From assembly GCA_019414325.1 (NCBI GenBank), contig DXMG01000004.1, positions 1-20,489 of the forward strand: a stretch of DNA of 20,489 nucleotides. Direction: 5' to 3'. Below the pieces are notes generated by a model. That model saw nothing but the letters and a program-made list of their open reading frames with translations. It was not told the DNA's origin and did no database searches. This document shows positions 6,151-14,460 of the stretch, piece by piece. Made by a program: the position numbers and the translations under genes. The stretch comes from Collinsella sp. Its GTDB lineage: Bacteria; Actinomycetota; Coriobacteriia; Coriobacteriales; Coriobacteriaceae. The stretch's first letter is position 1. Every line of letters starts with the position of its first letter.

Positions 6151-6847
6151 CTATCCCCACTCGATGGCTTCGGTTCTGCCGTCCCGTCATTCCGGTTGCA
6201 TCCAGTTTTCGGTGCCGTCTCGAATCGAGTGCCGCCAGGTGATACCCTGTCGCGTTTCGTCGGCTTCGGGGACAAAAGTCGGGACAACTCCAAAAACTAT
6301 TTTCGAACTCAGGGCTTTGAGTTTTTGTTTTTGTCCCAAAGGGCGCGGCGGGATGCCTTTGGAGGCTCGATAGCGCCGAAAACGCCCGTTTTGAAACTTA
6401 AATGCCTTTTCGCGTGCAAGCCGCCAGCTGCAATAGGAAGTGAATCAACGCAGGTGGCTTTCAAGCAGTTTGCAAAACTGCAGGTCGCAGGTCTTCATTG
6501 CCAGTAGGAGAAATGAGTAGTCTCAGGTGGCTTGCCCATGAGTTGACGAACGGGATTTGAGATTACGCTGACGTCCGGAAACGCTTCGAGCACGGCGTTA
6601 CGTTTTTGGGGTTTGGGCGTAGCCCCTGCACCCGCGAGCGCGGGCCTTAAGCCCGCCGAGAGGGTGACGCGTCGAAAACGAAAGGGAAAGAGAGAAGGGG
6701 CCGTCCCTATCATTCAGCTTGCGACCGAAGTAGACAAGGAGACCCCCCTGAGCCTGAATGATGCCCCACAGACCGCGTCCGACCGAGCTCAAGCCGAGCT
6801 TTTCCTGACGTCCGCCTTCGCGGAGATGATGGCTGGATTGGCAACAC
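6151..6847. other. Non-coding, palindrome-rich stretch
   Basis: I find no credible gene here. Visible structure includes nested inverted repeats at 6269-6337 and a perfect hairpin GCAGTTT-GCA-AAACTGC at 6465-6481. AGGTGGCTT is repeated directly at 6452 and in the 6520s. Two mutually exclusive hairpins lie around 6638-6657 (CCCGC/GCGGG and GCGGGC/GCCCGC), and CATTCAG near 6713 faces CTGAATG near 6754. A short - strand frame (6495-6713) ends in GKPPETTHFSYWQ but has no start signal or recognisable domain. The region looks like the debris of interspersed repeats and mobile DNA at a rearrangement point. Confidence 0.5.
6269..6337. repeat. Long nested inverted repeat
   Basis: GGGACAAAA (6269-6277) faces TTTTGTCCC (6329-6337), and CAAAAACT (6291-6298) faces AGTTTTTG (6320-6327). 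An alternative inner hairpin is AACTCA (6306-6311) with TGAGTT (6318-6323). The nested layout is typical of REP-like or small non-autonomous repeats, but copy number elsewhere in the genome cannot be seen from this window. Confidence 0.45.
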
Positions 6848-7310
6848 TTATTTGGACGATTCCGGGAGGGACGGCCCCGCCTCCCCGAACTCGACCGGCG
6901 ACATGTAGCCCAGCGTCGAGTGGATCCTGAAGTTGTTGTACCAGTGCACGTAATCCAAGAGCTTGGCTCGGAGCTCGCGCGTCCCTCCTCGGTCCTTCGG
7001 AGTGGCCGACGATCTCCCCGTTGCAGAGGTCGACGAGCAGGCAGACGTAGTTCCACGACGCCCCGACGCGTACGCAGGCCAAGTCGCTGCATATATGGGT
7101 GCATGGCGCCCTGCCGACGAAGCCGCGCGCGACGACGTTCGACACGTCGGCCTCGTTGACCGCCCCTGGGTGCACCTTGAACCCCTTCCTGCCGTATGCG
7201 CCGTCCAGGCCGTTCTCCCTCATGATGCAGCAGACGCGGCGCCGGCTGACGGTAACGTCCGACCTCCCGGGCGACGCCTCGATCTCGCGCGATCCGTTCC
7301 GGCCCTTGCT
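6848..7310 (-). pseudogene. IS3-family transposase remnant (orfB, internally deleted)
   Basis: Read on the - strand, 7310 to about 6970 encodes an IS3/IS150-type orfB piece. It contains GSREIEA, VSRRRVCCIMRENGL (end of the helix-turn-helix), then HICSDLACVRVGASWNYVCLLVDLCNGEIVGHS, the beginning of the integrase core around its first Asp. Immediately after, the frame shifts and jumps to the extreme C-terminus, ELRAKLLDYVHWYNNFRIHSTLGYMSPVEFGEAG, ending in TAA at 6848-6850. The segment carrying the second Asp and catalytic Glu is missing, as is the N-terminus. The element cannot transpose. Its upstream end abuts the truncated mtnN fragment. Confidence 0.85.
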
Positions 7311-7311
7311 G

Positions 7312-7623
7312 GCGGCGTGCGCCGCCGCGGCCGCCGTCGCCCCCGACATTAAGGTCCTCGAGGGCCGCGTTGTCTCCGGCGACCAGTTCGTCTCGCCCGC
7401 GGAACAGAAGGAGCGCATCCTCGCGACCTTCGGCGACCTGTGCTGCGAGATGGAGGGCTGCACCATCGCGCAGGCCGCCTATCTCAACGGCGTGCCCCTC
7501 GTCGTCGCGCGCGCCATCAGCGACAAGCACTGCGCCGAGGGCCAGGTCGTCGACTACAACACCTTCGAGAAGAAGGCCGCCTGCGATTGCGCCCGCATCG
7601 TCGCGCGCATGGTTAAGCTATAG
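7312..7623 (+). pseudogene. mtnN: C-terminal fragment of MTA/SAH nucleosidase
   Basis: The + strand frame reads APDIKVLEGRVVSGDQFVSP, then LCCEMEGCTIAQAAYLNGVPLVVARAISDK, ending ARMVKL and TAG. This matches the C-terminal part of 5'-methylthioadenosine/S-adenosylhomocysteine nucleosidase (Pfs), including the substrate-binding CEMEG and the catalytic Asp of the AISD motif. Only about 95-100 residues of about 230 are present. Upstream the frame runs into the antisense of the IS3 remnant, so the N-terminal half is lost. No start codon with a ribosome-binding site exists at the junction. It is most likely non-functional; the intact gene, if any, must be elsewhere. Confidence 0.8.
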
Positions 7624-7674
7624 GCCCTACGCGCCGGGGCCCTTCTTTATGTTGGGGCCCCGGCGCGCAGGGCC
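7623..7674 (+). terminator. Very long GC-rich hairpin after the mtnN fragment
   Basis: GGCCCT (7623-7628) pairs with AGGGCC (7669-7674), and CGCGCCGGGGCCC (7630-7642) with GGGCCCCGGCGCG (7655-7667), separated by one mismatch. That gives nineteen pairs with a 12-base AT-rich loop. It begins in the stop codon of the mtnN remnant and is followed by CTTTCC, so the T-tract is poor. It was probably that gene's terminator and now insulates the downstream regulator gene. Confidence 0.75.
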
Positions 7675-7849
7675 CTTTCCAAAGCGAAGTGTCGAGCCGA
7701 AGTGTTGAGCGTCGGCCCTGAATGTTCAATGGCCGTTGTTTTCTGCCCCTCAAGTGGTGGACTTTTCCTCGGGGCTGTTGATTCCCCCACGCGCCCCCTT
7801 CCGTTCTCTGTTCTCCCCTTATACTCCTTGTACGAGGAGGTAAGAAGTC

Positions 7850-10591
7850 ATGGACAAGACCGCGCAGGACAGCTTGGCAAAGAAGCCCGTCGACATGAGG
7901 GACAGGATTCTCGAGCATCTCGAGGCCCTCACCTCTGCCGTCTCGCTCGACGACCTTGCCCGTCTGTCCACCACCGACATCGCCGAGACGCTCATCATCT
8001 CCAGGAGCCTGGCGAGCCAGTACCTCAACGACCTTGTTCGCGCCGGTCTTGTGGTTAAGGTGGCGGGCAGGCCCGTCCGTTATTTTCATCGCCGCGCGTT
8101 CCAGAAGCGTTTTCAGGTAAAGCTCTCTGCAAGCGAGTACGCCTCGCTCGCCGACCTCATCCAGGCGACGGGAATCGCCGATCACCGCGACTTCGCGCGT
8201 GCCGTGGGCTTCGACATGAGCCTCAGCTCCGTTGTCGAGCAGTGCAAGGCTGCGGTTCAGTACCCTCCGTTTGGCCTGCCCATCCTCTTGAGCGGCGGCG
8301 TGGGTGTCGGTAAGTCTTTCCTTTCTCGCCTTGTGTACGAGTACGGCAAGAACCAGGGCTTGCTGTCCCGCGACTCCTCCTATGTGCGCATCGACTGCGC
8401 CGGGGTCCCGGACGCCGCCTCGTTCAACGGGCTTCTTGACGAGTCGATCGCGAAAGCGCGCGGGGGTGTGGTCTTTGTCAACGGCATCGAGGCACTCTCT
8501 CCCTCTGCGATGGAGCACTGCCTTGCGACGGCCCTCGGGCTCGATGCCTCCCAGGATGCGCCGCGCGCTCGCCTCGTTCTTTCGACGACGCTTTCCGCCG
8601 ATGACCTGAAGGTTTCCTCGGCCTACAGCAAAATGCCCATCTGTGCCCGCGTCCCCTCACTCAAGGAGCGGACCCCCGAGGAGCGCGAGGATCTCATCTT
8701 GAGCTTCCTGCGCAGCGAGGGGTGCCGAATCGGTTCTGATGTGAAGATCAGCCGCGGCGCATACCGTTGCCTCGTGAACGCGGACTTTTCCGATAACATC
8801 GCCGGCTTGCGCGCCTGCGTGACGAACTGCTGCGCCAAAGCGTTCCTCAATCGCGAGGGCGACTACGTCGTCGTTCGCCCGTATCTTCTTCCCAGCGGGC
8901 TCCTCTCCTCCGCGCAGATCGATCAACAGCCCGACGATGGCGTTCTGATCGACGCGTCTCTGGATGCCGCCGAGAGCACAGGGCCGGTCGAGCAGGCGCT
9001 CGATGCCCTGTGCTCCCTCGATGAGCGATTCTGCGCCGGGGAGCTCTCTGTCTCCGAGCTTGTCTCGCAAGCTGTCTCCGCTGTGCGCGGCGTTGAGGAT
9101 CACTTGATCTTCGACCACGGCGTCGCCTCCTCGAGGTCGCGCGCCTTCGAGCGCGTCGTGGGCGCGGTCCTTGCCGACGCAGGCTCTTCTTATGGCATCG
9201 AGCTTTCAAGGAAGGTCGCTTTTCTACTGGCCCAGGAGATTTGCCTGCAGTTGTGGCCGGGTATCGGCCTGGCTAAGCGAAAGTCTGCCTGTGCGGAGCA
9301 AATCTCCCATCTCCTCGGTGCCGTGACCTCCGAATTGCCGTTTGCCTCGAGTGTCTCCGATCAGGTCGCCGCAGACGTGGAAGGGGCGCTGGGAATCTCG
9401 CTCGATCACTTCACGAAGACGCTTCTGACGCTGTGCGTCGCATCGGAGTCTCGCGATGCGAAGGCCCTTCGGACGCTCTGCGTCATCTTGTCCCACGGCT
9501 ACTCAACGGCGACGAGCATCGCCGACGCGGCGAACCGTATGCTCGGCATGCATGTGTACGAGGCTGTCGACATGCCCTACGACCAGCAGCTGAAGGACAT
9601 CGTCGGTCCGCTCCAGCGCCTCGTCGACCGCCATTCCTACTGCACCGGGGTCGTGTTCCTCGTCGACATGGGCTCCTTGGAGGAGGCCTATAAGGCCCTC
9701 GAGAACGTTACCGACTCCACTATCGGCGTGGTGAACAACGTCTCTACCGGTCTTGCGCTCGAGATCGGGGTCGGGCTGCTCGGCGGCAAGTCCATCGCCG
9801 AGGTTCTTGGCGATGCGACCGCCGCGTGCGTGACGCACTGCAAGGTGATCGAGCGCGTCAACCGTGAGGACGCCATCGTCTTCTGCTCCGAGTCCGGGGT
9901 CGACGCCGCGGAGAGGATACGCCAGCTCGTCTCGCAGAGCCTCCCGCGCACCATAGGCGCGCGCCTGCTCACGAGGCCCTTTAAGCAGCTCGTCGCGAAC
10001 GGGTCGAACGACGCCGTTTTCTCCGAGCACCGCGTCTGCGCCGTCATCGGCACGGGAGACCCCGGGGTCGCCTCCGTCCCCTTCGTCGCCCTCGAGGACA
10101 TCATGTCGACGGCGTCCGCCTCTAAGGTTGATGCCGTGTTCGGCAGGTGGCTTGACGCTTCCGAGCTCTCTTCTTTCCACGAGAAGCTGCTCTCGAACAT
10201 GACGCTGCAGAACGTCATCCGCTCCATTACCATCCTCGACCCGGAGCGGCTATTCCATGAGATCGAGAGCGCCGTGCACGAGCTTCAGCGCAGGACAGGC
10301 GAGAAGATCGGCAGCAACGCCATCATTGGGCTCTACGTTCACCTCTGCTGTCTCGTCGAGCGCCTTGTTACCAGAAACCCCATTGAGACCTACGTTGGCC
10401 AGGACCGCTTCGAGGAGGAACGCGCCGATTTCATCGAGTCCTTCAGGCAGAGCTTCTCGAGCATCTCGACGCGCTATCGCGTAGAGGTTCCCGTAAGCGA
10501 GATCGCATATGTCTTCGACTACATAAGCGTGAGCGCCGCCCCGGCGCGAGAAGAGCGCCTCGGCTCCTCGGACCTCCTGCTCGACGAGTGA
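7850..10591 (+). CDS. LevR-type PRD/PTS-regulated transcriptional activator lacking the GAFTGA loop
   Basis: This 913-residue protein has the LevR/DagR layout. An N-terminal winged helix-turn-helix covers about 15-80. An AAA+ domain (about 125-330) has Walker A GGVGVGKS at 149-156. A divergent helical PRD-like part spans about 385-530, and a mannose-type EIIA domain about 540-665 has SHGYSTA with His549 and LVDMGSL. A C-terminal PRD (about 785-890) has conserved His831 in LYVHLCCLVERL. The sigma-54 contact motif GAFTGA and its flanks are absent: C183 is followed by only about 22 residues before GGVVFVNGIEAL. In that Walker B position the usual DE is NG (211-212). It was probably repurposed for another mode of control. 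The start has GAGGAGG nine bases upstream. It precedes and likely regulates the PTS genes. Confidence 0.88.
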   Translation: MDKTAQDSLAKKPVDMRDRILEHLEALTSAVSLDDLARLSTTDIAETLIISRSLASQYLNDLVRAGLVVKVAGRPVRYFHRRAFQKRFQVKLSASEYASLADLIQATGIADHRDFARAVGFDMSLSSVVEQCKAAVQYPPFGLPILLSGGVGVGKSFLSRLVYEYGKNQGLLSRDSSYVRIDCAGVPDAASFNGLLDESIAKARGGVVFVNGIEALSPSAMEHCLATALGLDASQDAPRARLVLSTTLSADDLKVSSAYSKMPICARVPSLKERTPEEREDLILSFLRSEGCRIGSDVKISRGAYRCLVNADFSDNIAGLRACVTNCCAKAFLNREGDYVVVRPYLLPSGLLSSAQIDQQPDDGVLIDASLDAAESTGPVEQALDALCSLDERFCAGELSVSELVSQAVSAVRGVEDHLIFDHGVASSRSRAFERVVGAVLADAGSSYGIELSRKVAFLLAQEICLQLWPGIGLAKRKSACAEQISHLLGAVTSELPFASSVSDQVAADVEGALGISLDHFTKTLLTLCVASESRDAKALRTLCVILSHGYSTATSIADAANRMLGMHVYEAVDMPYDQQLKDIVGPLQRLVDRHSYCTGVVFLVDMGSLEEAYKALENVTDSTIGVVNNVSTGLALEIGVGLLGGKSIAEVLGDATAACVTHCKVIERVNREDAIVFCSESGVDAAERIRQLVSQSLPRTIGARLLTRPFKQLVANGSNDAVFSEHRVCAVIGTGDPGVASVPFVALEDIMSTASASKVDAVFGRWLDASELSSFHEKLLSNMTLQNVIRSITILDPERLFHEIESAVHELQRRTGEKIGSNAIIGLYVHLCCLVERLVTRNPIETYVGQDRFEEERADFIESFRQSFSSISTRYRVEVPVSEIAYVFDYISVSAAPAREERLGSSDLLLDE

Positions 10592-10650
10592 CCTTCCCCG
10601 CGCCGCCGCAAGCTGACCGCGCGTCCTCAATAATCCGATAACCCCTTGCC

Positions 10651-10673
10651 CGGCGCGAATCCGGATAGCGCCG
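10651..10673. promoter_or_regulatory. Inverted repeat upstream of the PTS genes
   Basis: CGGCGC (10651-10656) faces GCGCCG (10668-10673) across an 11-base centre in the 123-base gap between the LevR-type gene and EIIB. There is no T-tract, so a terminator is unlikely; an operator for the upstream regulator or an RNA stem is possible. No sigma-54 promoter pattern (TGGCAC-N5-TTGCT type) is visible in this gap. Confidence 0.35.
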
Positions 10674-10714
10674 AGGCAGTACCGAACGCAAAACTTCATT
10701 TGATAGGAGCAAAC

Positions 10715-11188
10715 ATGAGTGTTGTTATGGCACGAATCGACAATCGCCTGCTTCACGGCATCATCGTGACGCAGTGGGCCCCGGTGTCGGGCGCGACCCG
10801 AGTCATGGTCATCGACGACAAGGTCGCCGGCGACGAGGTCCTGAAGTCCACCATGAGGATGGCGCGCCCCGCGGGCATGGCCGTTTCGATCATCTCCGAG
10901 CAGACCGCGCTCAAGAACTTCGCCGCGGGCAAGTACGACCGCGAGAAGGTCTTCGTCATCGCCAAGGAGCCCGAGACGATGCTTCGCCTGGTCGAGTCGG
11001 GCGTCGAGCTCCCGTCGCTGGTCGTCGGCGGCTCGCTCGTCAAGGAGGACGGCATCCAGCTCACCCAGCGCGCCTACGCCTCCGCCGAGAACGTCCAGAG
11101 CTACAAGGCGCTCATCGCCCGTGGCGTCAAGGTGACGGCCCAGTTCGTGCCCGCCGACAAGCCCGTCTCCGTCGCAGACCTCATCTAA
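10715..11188 (+). CDS. PTS mannose/fructose/sorbose-family EIIB
   Basis: This cytoplasmic phosphotransfer subunit takes phosphate from EIIA on a histidine and passes it to the incoming sugar at EIIC-EIID. The 157-residue product begins MSVVMARIDNRLLHGIIVTQW. His14 in the R-x-D-x-R-L-x-H-G context is the phosphorylation site. ATG at 10715 was chosen over upstream in-frame starts because TAGGAG lies five bases before it and the family starts close to this motif. It is the first gene of a B-C-D-A order that continues with nine-base to 26-base or shorter gaps. Sugar specificity cannot be read from the sequence. Confidence 0.94.
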   Translation: MSVVMARIDNRLLHGIIVTQWAPVSGATRVMVIDDKVAGDEVLKSTMRMARPAGMAVSIISEQTALKNFAAGKYDREKVFVIAKEPETMLRLVESGVELPSLVVGGSLVKEDGIQLTQRAYASAENVQSYKALIARGVKVTAQFVPADKPVSVADLI

Positions 11189-11197
11189 GGGGGAAAT

Positions 11198-11983
11198 ATG
11201 GTCAACTTCACTATCCTGCAGGTCGTCCTTTTGACCCTGCTGGCCTTCATCAAGCACGTGGACTACTACGGCATCCCGATGATCTTCGTCAATTACGCCG
11301 TTTTCTGGGGCCTCATCACCGGAGTCGTCATGGGCGACTGGAAGACCGGCCTTGTCATCGGCGGCACCATTCAGCTCATGCAGCTCGGCGTCGCGGGCTT
11401 CGGCGGCTCCTCCATTCCCGACTACGGCACGATGGCCATCATCGCCACCGCCTACGGCGTGACCCTGGGCTCCGACACGGGCCTCGCCATCGGCCTGCCG
11501 GTCGGCATGCTCGGCATCCAGCTCGACGTCGTCGCCAAGATCCTCAACGGCTTTGTCGTCGAGAAGTCCCAGAAGTTCTGCAACGAGGGTAAGTTCAATC
11601 AGATGAACGCCATCCTGTGGGTCTGCCCCGCGCTCTTCGGCCTGTGCGCCGCCCTGCCCGTCTTTGTCTCCGTGACGCTCGGCCAGCCCGCCGTCAACTG
11701 GCTCCTCGAGGTCATGCCCCAGTGGTTCCTCTCCGGCCTCACCCTCGCCGGCAAGATGCTCCCGGCCGTCGGTATCGCCATGCTGCTCCGCTACATGCCA
11801 ACCGCCAAGTACTTCCAGTACCTGCTCGCCGGCTTCTTCCTCTCGGCCTTCCTGAACGTGCCCATCATCGGCGCCGCCATCGTCGGCGTTGCCCTCGCGA
11901 TTGCGTTCTACCAGCGTGCCGAGAGGGACACCGAGCTCGCCGCCCACGCTTCCGCAGACGCCTTCATCGGAGAGGATGAGTAA
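11198..11983 (+). CDS. PTS mannose/fructose/sorbose-family EIIC
   Basis: This is an integral membrane subunit of the sugar channel. The 261-residue product starts with a hydrophobic helix (FTILQVVLLTLLAFI) and contains the family stretch GLITGVVMGDWKTGLVIGGTIQLMQLGVAGFGGSSIPDYG, followed by several further membrane segments, and ends in a short acidic tail. Start ATG follows AGGGGGAAAT. It lies nine bases after EIIB, with two bases between its stop and the EIID ATG. EIIC and EIID form the translocating pair. Confidence 0.95.
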   Translation: MVNFTILQVVLLTLLAFIKHVDYYGIPMIFVNYAVFWGLITGVVMGDWKTGLVIGGTIQLMQLGVAGFGGSSIPDYGTMAIIATAYGVTLGSDTGLAIGLPVGMLGIQLDVVAKILNGFVVEKSQKFCNEGKFNQMNAILWVCPALFGLCAALPVFVSVTLGQPAVNWLLEVMPQWFLSGLTLAGKMLPAVGIAMLLRYMPTAKYFQYLLAGFFLSAFLNVPIIGAAIVGVALAIAFYQRAERDTELAAHASADAFIGEDE

Positions 11984-11985
11984 CC

Positions 11986-12819
11986 ATGGAAAACGAGAAC
12001 ATCACCGCCGTCGCCGAGGGCAAGCCCTCCGGCTACAAGGTCACCAAGAAGGACCTGCGCAACGCGAACTGGCGCTGGCTCATGAGCGTGTGCACCTTCA
12101 ACTACCAGACCCAGCAGGGCGCCTCAGTCGCCTACGCCCTCTCGCCGGTCCTGAGGAAGATCTACACGAACGACGAGGACTATAAGCAAGCGCTCAACAA
12201 CCACTTCCGCTACTACAACACCCAGCCTTGGCTCGCCGCCGTCATCCTTGGCGCCTGCGTGGCCATGGAGGAGCGCGACGGCCTAGCGGCGGCGGACGCC
12301 GTCCAAGACCTGAAGATCGGCACCATGGGACCGCTCGCCGGCGTCGGCGACTCCCTGCTCATGACCATGATCCCGACCATCATGGGCTCCATCGCCGCCT
12401 ACATGGCCATCGAGGGCAACCCCGTGGGAGCCGGCATCTGGTTCGCGCTCATCCTGGCCATCTTCTGGGTCCGCATGCACGCCCTCGAGTTCGGCTACAA
12501 GCAGGGCGTGAAGCTCGTCACCGACTTCAGCGAGAAGCTTCCCAACCTCACTGCCGCCGCCTCCGTGCTCGGCCTCACCGTGGTCGGCTGCCTCATCGCC
12601 TCGGTCATCGGCGTCACCTGCCCGATTAGCTTCAGCTTCGGCGACGTCGCGATGGAGATTCAGCCGCTGCTCGACAAGATCCTGCCTGCCATGATCCCCG
12701 CCGCCATCACGGGAAGCGCGTATTACCTTCTTACCAAGAAGAACGCGAGCATGACGGCCCTCATCCTCGTGGTGATCGTCCTCGCGATGGTCGCCTCCGC
12801 CGCCGGCATCCTCGCCTAG
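11986..12819 (+). CDS. PTS mannose/fructose/sorbose-family EIID
   Basis: This is the second membrane-associated subunit of the translocator. The 277-residue product has the conserved KKDLRNANWRWLMSVCTFNYQTQQGASVAYALSPVLRKIY opening, the FRYYNTQPWLAAVILGACVAMEE segment and the GPLAGVGDSLLMTMIPTIMGSIAA motif. A C-terminal hydrophobic pair of segments ends in LILVVIVLAMVASAAGIL. It is encoded two bases after EIIC with a GAGAGGATGAG ribosome-binding region inside the EIIC end. Twenty-six bases separate it from EIIA. Confidence 0.95.
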   Translation: MENENITAVAEGKPSGYKVTKKDLRNANWRWLMSVCTFNYQTQQGASVAYALSPVLRKIYTNDEDYKQALNNHFRYYNTQPWLAAVILGACVAMEERDGLAAADAVQDLKIGTMGPLAGVGDSLLMTMIPTIMGSIAAYMAIEGNPVGAGIWFALILAIFWVRMHALEFGYKQGVKLVTDFSEKLPNLTAAASVLGLTVVGCLIASVIGVTCPISFSFGDVAMEIQPLLDKILPAMIPAAITGSAYYLLTKKNASMTALILVVIVLAMVASAAGILA

Positions 12820-12845
12820 CTTCGACCCAAGAGATTGGTGAATCA

Positions 12846-13244
12846 ATGAGAAAGATAGTTGTGGCGAGCCATTCCCTTCTCGCCCAGGGCTTCAAGGACA
12901 CCCTCGAGTTCCTTACGGGTAAGGGCGACGCCGTCAACGCTGTGTGCGCCTACGTGAACGACAACGGCGAGGGGCTCGACGCGGCGGTCGAGGCGGCTCT
13001 TTCGGGCGCTGACGAGGTCGTCGTCCTCACCGACGCGTACGGCGGCAGCGTGAACCAGCGCTTTTCCCGCTTCGCCTCCGACCGGATCCACGTGATCGCG
13101 GGTGTCAACCTCCCGCTCGCCATGACGGTCGCGCTCGCGCGCCCCGACGAGAAACTCGACTTCGACGCCCTCGTCAACGAGGCGCGCCAGCAGATCATCT
13201 ACGTGAACGGTGCCAGTTCCGCCGAGTGCGACGACGACGAATAG
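12846..13244 (+). CDS. PTS mannose/fructose-family EIIA
   Basis: This cytoplasmic subunit accepts phosphate from HPr. The 132-residue product starts MRKIVVASHSLLAQGFKDTLEFL; His9 sits where the family's phospho-His lies, although the usual HG pair is HS here. The later VVVLTDAYGGSVNQRF and IHVIAGVNLPLAMTVAL match the fold and the conserved GGS and G-x-N-L motifs. A short acidic tail follows. The EIIA is a separate protein rather than fused to EIIB, the LevD-like arrangement, but it is placed last rather than first. It lies 12 bases before the GH172 gene. Confidence 0.92.
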   Translation: MRKIVVASHSLLAQGFKDTLEFLTGKGDAVNAVCAYVNDNGEGLDAAVEAALSGADEVVVLTDAYGGSVNQRFSRFASDRIHVIAGVNLPLAMTVALARPDEKLDFDALVNEARQQIIYVNGASSAECDDDE

Positions 13245-13256
13245 AGGAGGTCGACG

Positions 13257-14381
13257 ATGAGAGAGTTCCTTAAGGACGTGTGGATGCACGGCGGTGAGGA
13301 AAGCCGCGCCATCACCCCCGAGAACATCACGGGCGAGAAGGGCCGCGCCGCCATGTCGGCCAGTCACCTCGGCGTCGGCCGCAAGGGCTCGTGCTGCGTG
13401 CCCCTTGAGTCCGGCGAGACCATCACGCTCGCGGACATCGAGGGCCCCGGCATCATCCGCCACATCTGGATGACCGTCCCCGACAAGACCGCCGCCGGCA
13501 GCTTCGTCATGCGTGACCTCGTGCTGCGCTTCTACTGGGACGACGAGGAGACCCCCTCGGTCGAGTGCCCTGTCGGCGACTTCTTCTGCAACGGCTTCGG
13601 TGAGCGCGCCATCGTCAACTCGATGCCCATCTGCGTGAACCCGACGGGCGGCATGAACTGCTACTTCGAGATGCCCTTCAGGAAGCACGCCAAGGTCACG
13701 CTTACGAGCGAGCACCCCGGGTTCATTAAGTACATCTTCTACACGTTCAACTACGCGCTCACCGACGTGCCGGACGACGCCATGTACTTCCACGCCCGCT
13801 TTAACCGCGAGCGCAGCACCCGCAGGGGCGTCGACTACACCGTGCTCGACGGCGTGCACGGCAAGGGCTACTACGTCGGCACCTACATGGCCCTGTGCGC
13901 CCTGGAGCGCTATTGGTGGGGCGAGGGCGAGATGAAGTTCTTCCTCGACGGCGACGAGGAGTTCCCCACGGTCACCTCGACGGGAGCCGAGGACTACTTC
14001 GGCGGTGCCTGGGCCTTCCTCGACAGGCCGCCCCACGCGCTGCCCGAGGCGCAGTGCTTCAACACGCTGTTCGCCGGCTACCCGTACCGCTCGACGCGCG
14101 ACGCCACGCGCGACCGCTTCAGCGCGGGCAAGCCGAACCCGAATCCGATGCTCGCGACTAACGACGACGCGCTGCCCAGGCACGGCCTCTACAGGTGGCA
14201 CCTTCCCGACCCGATCTCGTTCAAGGAGGACCTGCGCGTGACGTTCCAGGACCTCGGCAACGACGACATCAAGCTCTACGAGCGCGAGGACGACATCTCC
14301 ACCGTCGCCTACTGGTACCAAAGCGAGCCGCACGCCGTGCTCGCCCCGTTTGCCGCGAGGCAGGACCGCGTGCCCAGGTAG
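13257..14381 (+). CDS. GH172 (DUF2961) glycoside hydrolase
   Basis: The 374-residue product is a DUF2961 protein, now glycoside hydrolase family GH172, whose characterised members act on alpha-D-fructofuranosides (difructose dianhydride I) or arabinofuranosides. Diagnostic parts are the N-terminal EGPGIIRHIWMT, the middle WWGEGEMKFFLDGDEEFPT (about 220-238) and TGAEDYFGGAW (242-252). The acidic residues Glu225 and Glu245 are plausible catalytic candidates by motif. No signal peptide is present, so it works in the cytoplasm on an imported, perhaps phosphorylated, oligosaccharide. GAGGAGG lies six bases before the ATG. Its place between a PTS and a ROK kinase suggests intracellular cleavage of the PTS substrate. 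The exact substrate is not determined. Confidence 0.9.
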   Translation: MREFLKDVWMHGGEESRAITPENITGEKGRAAMSASHLGVGRKGSCCVPLESGETITLADIEGPGIIRHIWMTVPDKTAAGSFVMRDLVLRFYWDDEETPSVECPVGDFFCNGFGERAIVNSMPICVNPTGGMNCYFEMPFRKHAKVTLTSEHPGFIKYIFYTFNYALTDVPDDAMYFHARFNRERSTRRGVDYTVLDGVHGKGYYVGTYMALCALERYWWGEGEMKFFLDGDEEFPTVTSTGAEDYFGGAWAFLDRPPHALPEAQCFNTLFAGYPYRSTRDATRDRFSAGKPNPNPMLATNDDALPRHGLYRWHLPDPISFKEDLRVTFQDLGNDDIKLYEREDDISTVAYWYQSEPHAVLAPFAARQDRVPR

Positions 14382-14408
14382 GGTCGCCTCGAAACAAGCC
14401 AACGTTAT

Positions 14409-14446
14409 GGGCGCCCGCGGTTGACCATGACTGTGGGCGTCCCTTT
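14409..14446 (+). terminator. Attenuator-like hairpin between the GH172 and ROK genes
   Basis: GGGCGCCCGCGG (14409-14420) pairs with CTGTGGGCGTCCC (14431-14443), with one bulged T and two G-T pairs. The loop has ten bases and is followed by TTTGT. The T-tract is weak, so partial read-through to the kinase gene is likely. The downstream ribosome-binding site (AAGGAGG) remains outside the stem. Confidence 0.65.
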
Positions 14447-14460
14447 GTAAGGAGGATCAC

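Noticed and set aside
10592..10714. Sigma-54 promoter before EIIB, expected from the LevR relationship
   Set aside because: No GG/GC pair with the right spacing and flanks was found, and the regulator lacks GAFTGA.
10250..11947. 565-codon - strand frame opposite the LevR-type gene end and PTS genes
   Set aside because: Low-complexity Gly/Asp/His-rich translation caused by GC-rich codon bias on the other strand; no recognisable domain.
12843..14402. 519-codon - strand frame opposite EIIA and GH172
   Set aside because: Same cause: the + strand frames match known families from end to end.
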